Shown in pieces: positions 34,743-43,133 of a stretch of DNA of 64,000 bases. The stretch is from an uncultured Robinsoniella sp. (GTDB taxonomy: Bacteria > Bacillota > Clostridia > Lachnospirales > Lachnospiraceae): assembly GCA_900540475.1 (NCBI GenBank), contig UQGG01000034.1, positions 21,070 through 85,069 of the forward strand. Direction: 5' to 3'. The translations under genes were made by a program, and so were the position numbers. The notes beneath the pieces were generated by a model. It was not told the origin of the DNA. It made no database searches and was given only the letters and a program-made list of their open reading frames with translations. Numbering within the stretch: position 1 is the stretch's first letter; each line of letters starts with the position of its first letter.

Positions 34743-35891
34743 ATGTCTTATATTTTTGATACTTTGTCGAACTTACTTCACCAGACAGCGTTCTTCAATC
34801 TGACAGTAGGTAACTATGTTATGATTGCCGTTGCATGTATATTCCTGTACCTGGCTATTAAACATGGGTTTGAGCCTCTGCTGCTGGTACCGATTGCATT
34901 TGGTATGCTGTTGGTAAATATCTATCCGGATATTATGCTCAGACCGGAAGATTCTGCCAATGGAGTAGGTGGACTTCTTCATTACTTCTATATATTAGAT
35001 GAGTGGAGTATTTTACCATCACTTATTTTCATGGGTGTTGGTGCTATGACTGACTTCGGTCCGCTGATTGCTAATCCGCGAAGCTTCCTGCTTGGCGCTG
35101 CAGCTCAGCTTGGTATTTATGTTGCATATTTCCTCGCAATCCTCTTAGGATTTAACGGAAAAGCAGCAGCAGCAATCTCCATCATTGGTGGTGCTGACGG
35201 TCCTACCTCGATCTTCCTAGCCGGGAAACTGGGGCAATCAACTCTTATGGGGCCAATTGCGGTTGCGGCATATTCCTATATGTCGCTTGTACCGATTATT
35301 CAGCCGCCGATTATGAAGCTGTTGACAACAGAAAAAGAAAGAAAGATCAAAATGGAGCAGTTAAGACCTGTTTCCAAATTAGAGAAAATCTTATTCCCAA
35401 TCATTATCAGTATCGTTGTATGTTTAATTCTGCCTACAACCGCACCACTTGTTGGTATGTTAATGCTGGGTAACTTATTCAGAGAATCAGGCGTTGTAAA
35501 ACAGCTTACAGAGACAGCATCAAATGCTCTGATGTACATCGTAGTTATTTTACTGGGAACCTCTGTAGGTGCATCCACCAGCGCAGAAGCTTTCCTGAAC
35601 ATGAATACAATCAAAATCGTTATCTTAGGTCTTGTAGCCTTCGCATTCGGTACTGCCGGCGGTGTTCTGCTTGGTAAACTGATGTGTAAACTGACACATG
35701 GCAAGATCAATCCGTTAATTGGTTCCGCAGGTGTATCTGCTGTTCCTATGGCGGCTCGTGTATCACAGAAAGTGGGTGCGGAAGCAGATCCTACAAACTT
35801 CCTGCTGATGCATGCGATGGGACCAAACGTAGCAGGTGTTATCGGTACGGCAGTAGCCGCCGGTACGTTCATGGCTATATTTGGTATTTAA
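34743..35891 (+). CDS. oadB: Sodium-pumping decarboxylase beta subunit
   Basis: 382 residues from ATG 34743, six bases after GGGAGGT. Integral membrane protein with about nine helices that decarboxylates carboxybiotin and moves sodium ions out. Family signature IIGGADGPTSIFLA near 142-155, plus G-V-S-A-V-P-M-A-A-R-V near 330 and the long N-terminal F-G-M-L-L-V-N region, match OadB/MmdB/GcdB. The name oadB is for the family. Whether the partner acid is oxaloacetate or another is not settled by this subunit. Confidence 0.93.
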   Translation: MSYIFDTLSNLLHQTAFFNLTVGNYVMIAVACIFLYLAIKHGFEPLLLVPIAFGMLLVNIYPDIMLRPEDSANGVGGLLHYFYILDEWSILPSLIFMGVGAMTDFGPLIANPRSFLLGAAAQLGIYVAYFLAILLGFNGKAAAAISIIGGADGPTSIFLAGKLGQSTLMGPIAVAAYSYMSLVPIIQPPIMKLLTTEKERKIKMEQLRPVSKLEKILFPIIISIVVCLILPTTAPLVGMLMLGNLFRESGVVKQLTETASNALMYIVVILLGTSVGASTSAEAFLNMNTIKIVILGLVAFAFGTAGGVLLGKLMCKLTHGKINPLIGSAGVSAVPMAARVSQKVGAEADPTNFLLMHAMGPNVAGVIGTAVAAGTFMAIFGI

Positions 35892-36024
35892 CCTGAGTGA
35901 AAGACAGGTTATAAACTGGAAACCGGGCGGATTATGACGATCCGTCTGAGAGCCGAAGCACGCTCAAGTGTCTTCCGGCGTAAATACGGAAGGCGCTAGT
36001 GACAAAATATAAGGAGGTCAGAAA

Positions 36025-37437
36025 ATGTCAGAAGTAGTAAAAAAACCAATTAAAATTACCGAGACAATACTGCGTGATGCACATCAGTCTCTGATTGCAA
36101 CCAGAATGACAACAGAACAGATGCTGCCAATCGTAGAAAAACTGGATAAAGTAGGATATCATTCCGTAGAGTGCTGGGGTGGAGCAACCTTTGATGCATC
36201 TCTTCGTTTCTTAAAAGAAGATCCATGGGAAAGACTTCGTAAATTCCGCGATGGATTTAAAAACACAAAATTGCAGATGTTATTCCGTGGACAGAACATC
36301 CTGGGATATCGTCCATACGCAGATGATGTGGTAGAATATTTCGTTCAGAAATCACTTTCAAACGGTATTGATATTATCCGTATCTTTGACTGTATGAATG
36401 ATTTACGTAACTTAAAAGCTGCTGTTGATGCAGCAAATAAGGAAAAAGGTCATGCACAGGTAGCACTTTCTTACACATTAGGAGATGCTTACACACATGA
36501 TTACTGGATCAAGATGGCTAAGAACGTAGAAGAAATGGGTGCAAATTCTATCTGTCTGAAAGATATGGCAGGTCTTTTACTTCCTTACGAAGCTACAGAA
36601 CTGATCGGTAAGCTGAAAAAAGCGGTTAAGATACCGATTCAGCTGCATACACATTATACATCCGGTGTAGCTTCTATGACTTACTTAAAAGCTGTTGAAG
36701 CAGGTGTTGACGTAATCGATACAGCTATGTCACCATTCGCTCTTGGAACCTCTCAGCCGGCAACAGAAGTTATGGTTGAGACTTTCAAAGGCACACAGTA
36801 TGATACTGGATTTGACCAGAAACTGTTAGCAGAAATCGCTGATTACTTCAGACCGATCAGAGATGAAGCTTTAAGCTCCGGTTTATTAAATCCAAAGAAT
36901 CTTGGTGTTGATATTAAAACATTATTATATCAGGTACCGGGCGGTATGCTTTCAAATCTGACTTCTCAGTTGAAAGAACAGCATGCAGAAGACAAGTATT
37001 ACGATGTATTGGCTGAAGTGCCGAGAGTGCGTAAAGATCTTGGTGAGCCGCCGCTTGTAACTCCTTCTTCACAGATCGTTGGTACACAGGCTGTATTCAA
37101 CGTAATCATGGGAGAACGTTACAAAATGGTTACCAAAGAAACAAAAGCAGTTCTGTCTGGTGAATATGGCGCAACTGTGAAACCTTTCAACAAGGAAGTT
37201 CAGAAGAAGTGTATCGGTGATAAGACACCGATTACCTGCCGTCCGGCTGACTTGCTGAAACCAGAATTAAAGACAATCGAAGCAGAGATGTCACAGTGGA
37301 AAGAACAGGATGAAGATGTCCTGACCTACGCACTGTTCCCACAGGTTGCTACCGATTTCTTCAAATACAGAGAAGCTCAGAAAACAAAAGTAGATCCGAA
37401 AACGGCTGATACGAAGAATGGGGCTTATCCGGTTTAA
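36025..37437 (+). CDS. oadA: Oxaloacetate decarboxylase alpha / pyruvate carboxylase 5S-type carboxyltransferase
   Basis: 470 residues, without the biotinyl domain found in longer OadA proteins. DRE-TIM barrel: I-T-E-T-I-L-R-D-A-H-Q-S (Asp metal ligand) at about 10-21, RGQNILGY near 89, F-D-C-M-N-D near 120, C-L-K-D-M-A-G (the carboxyl-lysine equivalent Lys) near 178, and the metal histidines in H-T-H-Y-T near 209. It transfers CO2 between oxaloacetate/pyruvate and biotin. Last gene of the operon, with AAGGAGGTC before ATG 36025 and a strong terminator after. The upstream gap of 133 bp holds several stems (for example CTTCCG/CGGAAG) but no gene. Confidence 0.92.
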   Translation: MSEVVKKPIKITETILRDAHQSLIATRMTTEQMLPIVEKLDKVGYHSVECWGGATFDASLRFLKEDPWERLRKFRDGFKNTKLQMLFRGQNILGYRPYADDVVEYFVQKSLSNGIDIIRIFDCMNDLRNLKAAVDAANKEKGHAQVALSYTLGDAYTHDYWIKMAKNVEEMGANSICLKDMAGLLLPYEATELIGKLKKAVKIPIQLHTHYTSGVASMTYLKAVEAGVDVIDTAMSPFALGTSQPATEVMVETFKGTQYDTGFDQKLLAEIADYFRPIRDEALSSGLLNPKNLGVDIKTLLYQVPGGMLSNLTSQLKEQHAEDKYYDVLAEVPRVRKDLGEPPLVTPSSQIVGTQAVFNVIMGERYKMVTKETKAVLSGEYGATVKPFNKEVQKKCIGDKTPITCRPADLLKPELKTIEAEMSQWKEQDEDVLTYALFPQVATDFFKYREAQKTKVDPKTADTKNGAYPV

Positions 37438-37447
37438 AATGAATGAT

Positions 37448-37487
37448 TAAGAGACCTGAGGAATTAGTATTCCTCAGGTCTCTTTTT
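37448..37487 (+). terminator. Terminator of the biotin decarboxylase operon
   Basis: AGAGACCTGAGGAAT pairs with ATTCCTCAGGTCTCT across TAGT, followed by a T run. Confidence 0.95.
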
Positions 37488-37489
37488 AC

Positions 37490-37518
37490 TTGCCTTTTCA
37501 AGAAGCACAGAATATAAT
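37490..37518 (+). promoter_or_regulatory. Promoter of the AAA-ATPase/nuclease gene
   Basis: TTGCCT at 37490-37495, 17-bp spacer, TATAAT at 37513-37518, 32 bp before the start codon. Confidence 0.65.
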
Positions 37519-37549
37519 TAATTACAGGTCATAAAAAAGGAGCAGGAGT

Positions 37550-39223
37550 ATGAAATTTAAACCACTTCCAATAGGAATAGATGATTTTGAGAAAATGATA
37601 GAAAAAGGATATTACTATGTAGATAAAACATTATTAATCAAAGAATTGCTGGATATGGGCGGGGAAGTAAATCTGTTTACGAGACCGAGAAGATTTGGCA
37701 AGACATTGAATATGAGCATGCTGCAATGCTTTTTTGAGATAGACCGCTGTAATTCAGAACGGCTTTTTGAAAATCTGGCCATTATGGATGCAGGAGAAGA
37801 ATACACAAAGCATATGTCTAAGTATCCGGTAATCAGTGTTTCTCTAAAATCGATGAAACAGGCAAATTATGAACTTTCTTACGAACAAATGAAAAAGATA
37901 ATTGCGGAAGAATATAGAAGGCATGATATTGTTTTAGAATCGGACAGACTATCTGAAGCAGAAAAAAAGCGCTATCAGGAAATCTGTGATGTTCGTGGGA
38001 CGGAAGCTGATTACTTGGATGCATTAAAGTTTTTATCATTATGTCTTATGAAATATTATAATAGAAAGACAATCATGTTAATCGATGAGTATGATGTTCC
38101 TTTGGAAAATTCTTATTTTTGTGGTTATTATGATAAAATGATTCCAAGTATACGCTCATTGTTTGAGTCGGCTTTGAAGACGAATGAAAATCTGGAATTT
38201 TCAGTGATTACAGGATGTCTTAGGATTTCCAGGGAAAGTATCTTCACAGGGCTTAATAACTTAGATATCATTTCTATCTTGAATGAGTATTATTCTGAGC
38301 ACTTTGGGTTTACAGAAGCAGAGATTAAAGGGATGCTGGAATTTTATGGATGCTTAGATGCATTCCAGGTTATGCGGACATGGTATGATGGCTATCAGTT
38401 TGGACAAACTGAGGTGTATAATCCCTGGAGCGCTGTTAATTATGTAAAGGCATTATGGAAGAATAATGAAGCAATTCCGAATCCTTATTGGGCAAACACC
38501 AGCTCAAATGACATTATCAGAACTTTGGTAGAAGGAGCAGATATCAGCGTAAGAAAAGAAATAGAAGATTTGATACAGGGGAAAAACATTGAAAAGCCTA
38601 TTCATGAAGATATAACCTATGAAGATATCTATAAATCCCAGAATAACCTTTGGAATTTCCTGTTTTTTACCGGTTATCTCAAACAGGCAGGGAAGCATCT
38701 TGAAGGAGGGACTCAATACATTACCATGGCGATTCCCAATGAAGAGGTACGTTATATTTATAAAAATACCATATTAGGCTGGTTTGATGAAAAGGTAAAG
38801 AATAAGGATTTATCCCGTCTATATGAGGCGCTGGAGGATGGGGACACAGAAGTTATGGCACAGGAACTGTCGGCAGAGCTCCAGGAAACCATTAGTTTCT
38901 ACGATTATGCGGAAAGTTATTATCATGGTTTTTTAGCAGGTTTGTTGAAAAGAACAAAAAAATACCAGGTAATATCTAATCGGGAATCAGGTTTGGGGAG
39001 ACCAGACATTGTTTTAAAAACTCCAAGCGTGCGGGGAAGGGCAATTATTATAGAAATTAAAGTTGCAAAAGAATTTACAAAACTGGATGAAAAATGTGTA
39101 GAAGCGCTGACTCAGATAGAAGATAGGGGATATGAAGAGGGACTTCAAAAAGAAGGTTATACGGATATTTTAAAGTATGGCGTCTGTTTTTACCGTAAGG
39201 AATGCAGTGTATTAAATAAATAG
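37550..39223 (+). CDS. AAA-ATPase_like / PD-(D/E)XK nuclease-like protein
   Basis: 557 residues. The N-terminal PF09820-type ATPase opens with LPIGIDDFEKMI and has Y-Y-V-D-K-T, then R-P-R-R-F-G-K-T-L (Walker A variant) near 44-52 and MLIDEYD (Walker B) near 177. The C-terminus has a PD-(D/E)XK-like core: G-L-G-R-P-D-I-V near 482 and I-I-I-E-I-K-V-A near 497. The family is widespread and often multicopy in gut Firmicutes and Bacteroidetes, and its role (defence, selfish element or repair) is not established. Sits alone with its own promoter. ATG 37550 after AAGGAGCAGGAG. Confidence 0.9.
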   Translation: MKFKPLPIGIDDFEKMIEKGYYYVDKTLLIKELLDMGGEVNLFTRPRRFGKTLNMSMLQCFFEIDRCNSERLFENLAIMDAGEEYTKHMSKYPVISVSLKSMKQANYELSYEQMKKIIAEEYRRHDIVLESDRLSEAEKKRYQEICDVRGTEADYLDALKFLSLCLMKYYNRKTIMLIDEYDVPLENSYFCGYYDKMIPSIRSLFESALKTNENLEFSVITGCLRISRESIFTGLNNLDIISILNEYYSEHFGFTEAEIKGMLEFYGCLDAFQVMRTWYDGYQFGQTEVYNPWSAVNYVKALWKNNEAIPNPYWANTSSNDIIRTLVEGADISVRKEIEDLIQGKNIEKPIHEDITYEDIYKSQNNLWNFLFFTGYLKQAGKHLEGGTQYITMAIPNEEVRYIYKNTILGWFDEKVKNKDLSRLYEALEDGDTEVMAQELSAELQETISFYDYAESYYHGFLAGLLKRTKKYQVISNRESGLGRPDIVLKTPSVRGRAIIIEIKVAKEFTKLDEKCVEALTQIEDRGYEEGLQKEGYTDILKYGVCFYRKECSVLNK

Positions 39224-39263
39224 AAAAAATTGAAATTTCCCTGGTTTCATGTTAATATAAATA

Positions 39264-39338
39264 TTTGAAAGAAAATCGCTTTCAAACTACTAATGAAGGA
39301 TTAGCACAAGCCTGCTTGCGCTATTGAGGGGAATAAGT
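39264..39338 (+). repeat. Dispersed intergenic repeat, family 1, copy C (before the rpiR-like gene)
   Basis: Nearly the same as copy A over its length: TTTGAAAGAAAATCGCTTTC, then CAAACTACTAATGAAGGA, the second stem AGCACAAG...CTTGCGCT and the end GAGGGGAATAA. It is followed by an ATG at 39339 that opens a 17-codon frame. Confidence 0.8.
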
Positions 39339-39392
39339 ATGAAAATTTTAGAGAATACGAAGGAATATAAATGTTATGCCAACGACCAATGA
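39339..39392 (+). CDS. Possible 17-residue leader peptide overlapping the rpiR-like start
   Basis: ATG 39339 lies 3-4 bases after the GGGGAATAA end of repeat copy C, at the same position as recX and cls relative to copies A and B. The frame encodes M-K-I-L-E-N-T-K-E-Y-K-C-Y-A-N-D-Q and ends at TGA 39390-39392, 17 bases inside the rpiR-like gene. It could couple translation of that gene, or be the relic of a longer start. Very short, so uncertain. Confidence 0.35.
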   Translation: MKILENTKEYKCYANDQ

Positions 39393-40152
39393 ATTGTTAA
39401 GTCAGAGAAACCGAAAAGGTAAAAAGATAAATATAAACCCCAACGGGCCAAACCGTGTGCACAGGGCAATGAAAATGGATGCGGTTTTCAGTGATATGCC
39501 CCAGGAAGATATTCTGAAGACGATTCTGAAGTCTGATATTCGAAATCTTCAGATGACCCTTGATGAAGCAGATGAGACTTCCTTTGAGGTGGCAGTGGAG
39601 ATGATTTTAAATGCCAGAGATATTTATGTGATCGGAGTCAGGAGCTGTGAACCGCTGGCGAATTTTCTGGGATTCTATTTGAATCTGATGTTTAAAAACG
39701 TAAAGGTAATCAGCACCAACAGTGCCAGTGAATTGTTTGAACAGCTGTTTCGGATTGAAGCTTGTGATGTCATTATCGGAATCAGTTTTCCCCGTTACTC
39801 CATGCGTACTTTAAAGGCGATGGAGCTGGCGAATAACCGCAGTGCCAAAGTGATATCCATTACTGACAGCATCTATTCCCCCATGAAACTGTATGCCACC
39901 TGTAATTTGACGGCGAAAAGTGACATGGCGTCTATTGCAGACTCGCTGACAGCGCCTATGAGCCTCATTAACGCCCTTGTAGTGTCTCTTTGCATGAGAC
40001 GCCAGGGTCAGATGGCAGAGTCCTTAAAGACCCTTGAGCAGGTCTGGGAGGAGTATCAGGTTTATAATAATGATGAAATAAATTATATTGATAATCATAT
40101 AGAGGTGAAATTTCCAGGCAGTGAAAAAGCCCGGAAGGACGAGCAGGTATAA
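39376..40152 (+). CDS. RpiR-like SIS-domain protein lacking the N-terminal DNA-binding domain
   Basis: 258 residues. From about residue 50 it matches the MurR/RpiR family: the linker I-L-K-S-D-I-R-N-L followed by a SIS sugar-phosphate isomerase fold with I-Y-V-I-G-V-R-S-C near 78, I-S-T-N-S-A-S-E near 112 and I-I-G-I-S-F-P-R near 134. The first 45 residues are basic and do not form the winged helix of about 75 residues that normal RpiR regulators have. The protein should therefore bind a sugar phosphate, but DNA binding is doubtful. Its 5' side abuts repeat copy C, and copy D starts right after its stop codon. Start ATG 39376 has a weak GAAGGA site. Confidence 0.8.
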   Translation: MPTTNELLSQRNRKGKKININPNGPNRVHRAMKMDAVFSDMPQEDILKTILKSDIRNLQMTLDEADETSFEVAVEMILNARDIYVIGVRSCEPLANFLGFYLNLMFKNVKVISTNSASELFEQLFRIEACDVIIGISFPRYSMRTLKAMELANNRSAKVISITDSIYSPMKLYATCNLTAKSDMASIADSLTAPMSLINALVVSLCMRRQGQMAESLKTLEQVWEEYQVYNNDEINYIDNHIEVKFPGSEKARKDEQV

Positions 40153-40230
40153 GTGTGGAAGAAAATTGCTTTCATACTGTTGATTTGAGAATAGCACAAA
40201 CCTGATTATGTTGTTCATAGGGTATAGGGT
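40153..40230 (+). repeat. Dispersed intergenic repeat, family 1, copy D (after the rpiR-like gene)
   Basis: Starts directly after the stop codon with GTGTGGAAGAAAATTGCTTTC, as copy A starts after recA. It then diverges: TTTGAGAATAGCACAAACCTG...TTCATAGGG. The second stem is mostly lost and the end is altered, so this copy is decayed. Confidence 0.7.
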
Positions 40231-40332
40231 TTAAAAAAAGTTATGATATAGAAAGGAAGCCGCAGAGTGATTCTTAAAAATGCTCTTGTGGCAGTATTGC
40301 AGGCAAGCCGGCAATATGCAGAGGGTATAATA

Positions 40333-41562
40333 ATGAGCAAGGTTTTAATTATAGGCGGCGGAGCAGCGGGTATGTTCGCAGCATGTGCCGCAGCTTCAAA
40401 CGGTCATGAAGTACAGGTATTTGAAAAAAATGAAAAACTGGGCAAGAAACTGTTTATCACTGGTAAGGGAAGATGCAATCTGACCAATGCCTGTGACATG
40501 GAAGAATTATTCGACAGCGTATGTACGAATAAGAAGTTTTTGTACAGTGCTTTTTATGGATATACAAATCAGGATGTTATCGATTTTTTTGAGGAAGCGG
40601 GCATGAAAACGAAAATTGAGAGGGGCAATCGGGTATTTCCGGTTACGGATCATTCCTCTGATGTGATTGCGGCGCTGACCCGGAAAATGAAAGCACTGGG
40701 AGTTAAGATATATTTTAACGCGCCTGTAAAGGGACTTATCCTAGATGACCAGCTCTGTAAAGGAATTATTCTGGAAGATAAAAGCAAGGTATATGGGGAT
40801 GCTGTTATCGTCACCACAGGCGGATTCTCCTACCAAAGTACAGGATCTACCGGGGACGGCTACCGGTTTGCAAAAGACGCAGGACATAAAGTAACGGATC
40901 TTTTGCCTTCTCTTGTGCCGATGAATACCAAAGAAGATTTTGTGAAGCGCTTACAGGGACTTTCTCTTCGCAATGTAAGAGTTACCCTGTGTGACGGCAA
41001 AAAATGTCTGTATGAGGATTTTGGGGAAATGATGTTTACGCATTTCGGCATAACCGGACCTTTAATTCTTACAGCCAGTACTGCGGTGACGAAAAAATAC
41101 CGCGCCAGGGAACTGCAGCTGTTCATCGATCTGAAACCGGCACTCTCCGAAGAGCAGCTGGACCACCGGGTACTCCGGGAATTTGAAGAGGGTAAGAACA
41201 AACAATTTAAAAATGTCATAAACACCCTGTTTCCATCTAAGCTGATTCCTGTTATGATAGATCTATCGCAAATTTCTCCGGAGAAAAAAGTCAATGAAAT
41301 CTCCAGGGAAGAACGTCAGAAATTTGTATCCCTGATAAAGCATCTGCCGCTTACGGTAAGGGGGCTAAGGGATTATAATGAAGCAATTATTACCAGAGGC
41401 GGTGTGGCTGTGAAAGAGGTAAATCCTGCTACAATGGAGTCAAAATTGGTATCCCGGCTGTATTTTGCAGGGGAAGTTCTGGATCTGGATGCAGTTACGG
41501 GAGGATTTAACCTGCAGATTGCATGGTCAACCGCTTATGCAGCAGGACAGGCTATAGAATAG
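40333..41562 (+). CDS. BaiN/HI0933-family FAD-dependent flavoprotein
   Basis: 409 residues from ATG 40333 after GAGGGT; a GTG at 40267 would add 22 residues without support. The FAD fold opens with V-L-I-I-G-G-G-A-A-G-M-F-A-A and has E-K-N-E-K-L-G-K-K near 34, T-G-K-G-R-C-N-L-T-N near 46 and the late G-E-V-L-D-L-D-A-V-T-G-G-F-N-L-Q near 380, all marks of HI0933 proteins. Some relatives (BaiN) reduce bile-acid intermediates, but most members are of unknown role and I would not infer bile-acid activity here. First of a likely operon with cmk, ispH and rpsA. Confidence 0.9.
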   Translation: MSKVLIIGGGAAGMFAACAAASNGHEVQVFEKNEKLGKKLFITGKGRCNLTNACDMEELFDSVCTNKKFLYSAFYGYTNQDVIDFFEEAGMKTKIERGNRVFPVTDHSSDVIAALTRKMKALGVKIYFNAPVKGLILDDQLCKGIILEDKSKVYGDAVIVTTGGFSYQSTGSTGDGYRFAKDAGHKVTDLLPSLVPMNTKEDFVKRLQGLSLRNVRVTLCDGKKCLYEDFGEMMFTHFGITGPLILTASTAVTKKYRARELQLFIDLKPALSEEQLDHRVLREFEEGKNKQFKNVINTLFPSKLIPVMIDLSQISPEKKVNEISREERQKFVSLIKHLPLTVRGLRDYNEAIITRGGVAVKEVNPATMESKLVSRLYFAGEVLDLDAVTGGFNLQIAWSTAYAAGQAIE

Positions 41563-41606
41563 TTGGCGGTGGTTAACCGCAATTAAATAAATGATGGAGG
41601 TTTTTA

Positions 41607-42278
41607 ATGAGTTTTAATATTGCAATTGACGGGCCTGCAGGAGCAGGTAAAAGCACCATAGCAAAAAGAGTGGCGAAAGAACTCTCTTTTATCTACGTGG
41701 ACACGGGAGCGATGTATCGGGCAATTGCCCTGTATCTCATTCGCAGCAAGGTGACTCCGGCAGACCAGGAGGCGCTGAAAAAAGCCTGTGAGAATATAGA
41801 GATTACGATTTCTTATGAAAATGGGGAACAGCAGGTTATTCTAAATGGAGAAAACATCACAGGATTAATCAGAACAGAGGAAGTGGGCAATATGGCATCC
41901 ACAGCATCTGCTCATCCCCCTGTACGGGAAAAGCTGTTAGATTTACAGAGAAATCTTGCCAGGAATTCAGATGTATTGATGGATGGCAGAGATATCGGTA
42001 CAAATGTACTTCCGGATGCCCAGCTTAAGATTTATCTGACAGCAAGCTCTGCAACCAGGGCACGGCGGCGTTATCTGGAATTACAGCAAAAAGGGGAAAA
42101 CTGTCTGCTGGATGAAATTGAACGGGACATTATTGAGCGTGACCGGCGTGATATGAACCGTGATATTGCGCCTCTGAAACAGGCAGAAGATGCAATTCTT
42201 GTGGATTCTTCCAATATGGGAATCGACCAGGTGGTGGAACGAATTCTGTCCCTCTACGAAGAAAGAAAAGGCAGGTAG
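41607..42278 (+). CDS. cmk: Cytidylate kinase
   Basis: 223 residues. Phosphorylates CMP and dCMP. P-loop I-D-G-P-A-G-A-G-K-S-T-I at about 6-17, the V-D-T-G-A-M-Y-R-A substrate strand near 32, and D-G-R-D-I-G-T near 127, with R-R-D-M-N-R-D near 174. ATG 41607 after GGAGGT. The stop lies 3 bases before ispH, so the two are translated together. Confidence 0.96.
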   Translation: MSFNIAIDGPAGAGKSTIAKRVAKELSFIYVDTGAMYRAIALYLIRSKVTPADQEALKKACENIEITISYENGEQQVILNGENITGLIRTEEVGNMASTASAHPPVREKLLDLQRNLARNSDVLMDGRDIGTNVLPDAQLKIYLTASSATRARRRYLELQQKGENCLLDEIERDIIERDRRDMNRDIAPLKQAEDAILVDSSNMGIDQVVERILSLYEERKGR

Positions 42279-42281
42279 TAC

Positions 42282-43133
42282 ATGGAAGTAGTGGTAGCAA
42301 AGACAGCGGGATTCTGTTTTGGCGTAAAACGTGCTGTTGATAAGGTATATGAGCAGGTAGAGAAAGGTTGTGGACCGATCTGCACCTACGGACCGATTAT
42401 TCATAACGAGGAAGTAGTGAAAGACCTGGAGGGTAAAGGTGTTTCCGTGATTAACTCTGTTCCTGAATTACAGGCGCTCAGGGAAGGCACGGTTGTAATC
42501 CGTTCCCACGGCGTAGCAAAAGAGATTTACGATATTATTGAGTCCAAAGGGCTTCATCTGGTTGATGCAACCTGCCCCTTTGTTTTAAAAATACATAATA
42601 TTGTAAAAAAAGAAAGTGCAGGGGGTGCTGAGATTATTATCATCGGCAATGACCAGCATCCGGAAGTAGAAGGGATCAAAGGATGGTGTTTGGGACCGGT
42701 TACCGTGATCGAATCGGCTTCTGAAGCGGAAAATTTCATGCAGGAAAGTGGAAAAAGGCTCTGCATTGTGTCCCAAACGACATTTAATTACAATAAATTT
42801 AATAAATTAGTTGAAATTCTTTCTAAAAAGGGTTATGATATAATTGTTTTAAATACGATTTGCAACGCGACTGAAGAGAGGCAGACCGAAGCGAGGGCGA
42901 TTGCAAAGCGCGTAGATGGCATGATCGTCATCGGGGGCAGGCATAGTTCCAATACGCAGAAGCTATTTGAAATATGCAAAAATGAATGTGAAAATACTTA
43001 CTATATACAGACACTCGTTGATTTGGATGTACATTCTTTACCATCCATGGGTTGCGTAGGTATTACCGCAGGGGCATCGACCCCAAATAATATTATTGAG
43101 GAGGTTCAAAAGAATGTCAGAAATGAGTTTTGA
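42282..43133 (+). CDS. ispH: 4-hydroxy-3-methylbut-2-enyl diphosphate reductase
   Basis: 283 residues. Last step of the MEP isoprenoid pathway, giving IPP and DMAPP. The three iron-sulfur cysteines are in G-F-C-F-G-V-K-R-A (Cys12), D-A-T-C-P-F (near 97) and N-T-I-C-N-A-T (near 190). H-G-V, E-V-E-G and the G-G-R-H-S-S-N-T-Q-K loop are also present. The gene overlaps the start of rpsA by 20 bases. In some Clostridia the two are fused in one protein; here they are separate and in different frames. Confidence 0.96.
   Translation: MEVVVAKTAGFCFGVKRAVDKVYEQVEKGCGPICTYGPIIHNEEVVKDLEGKGVSVINSVPELQALREGTVVIRSHGVAKEIYDIIESKGLHLVDATCPFVLKIHNIVKKESAGGAEIIIIGNDQHPEVEGIKGWCLGPVTVIESASEAENFMQESGKRLCIVSQTTFNYNKFNKLVEILSKKGYDIIVLNTICNATEERQTEARAIAKRVDGMIVIGGRHSSNTQKLFEICKNECENTYYIQTLVDLDVHSLPSMGCVGITAGASTPNNIIEEVQKNVRNEF

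Noticed and set aside
35300..35872. A 190-residue minus-strand frame inside oadB
   Set aside because: Shadow frame; the plus strand has the complete OadB signature.
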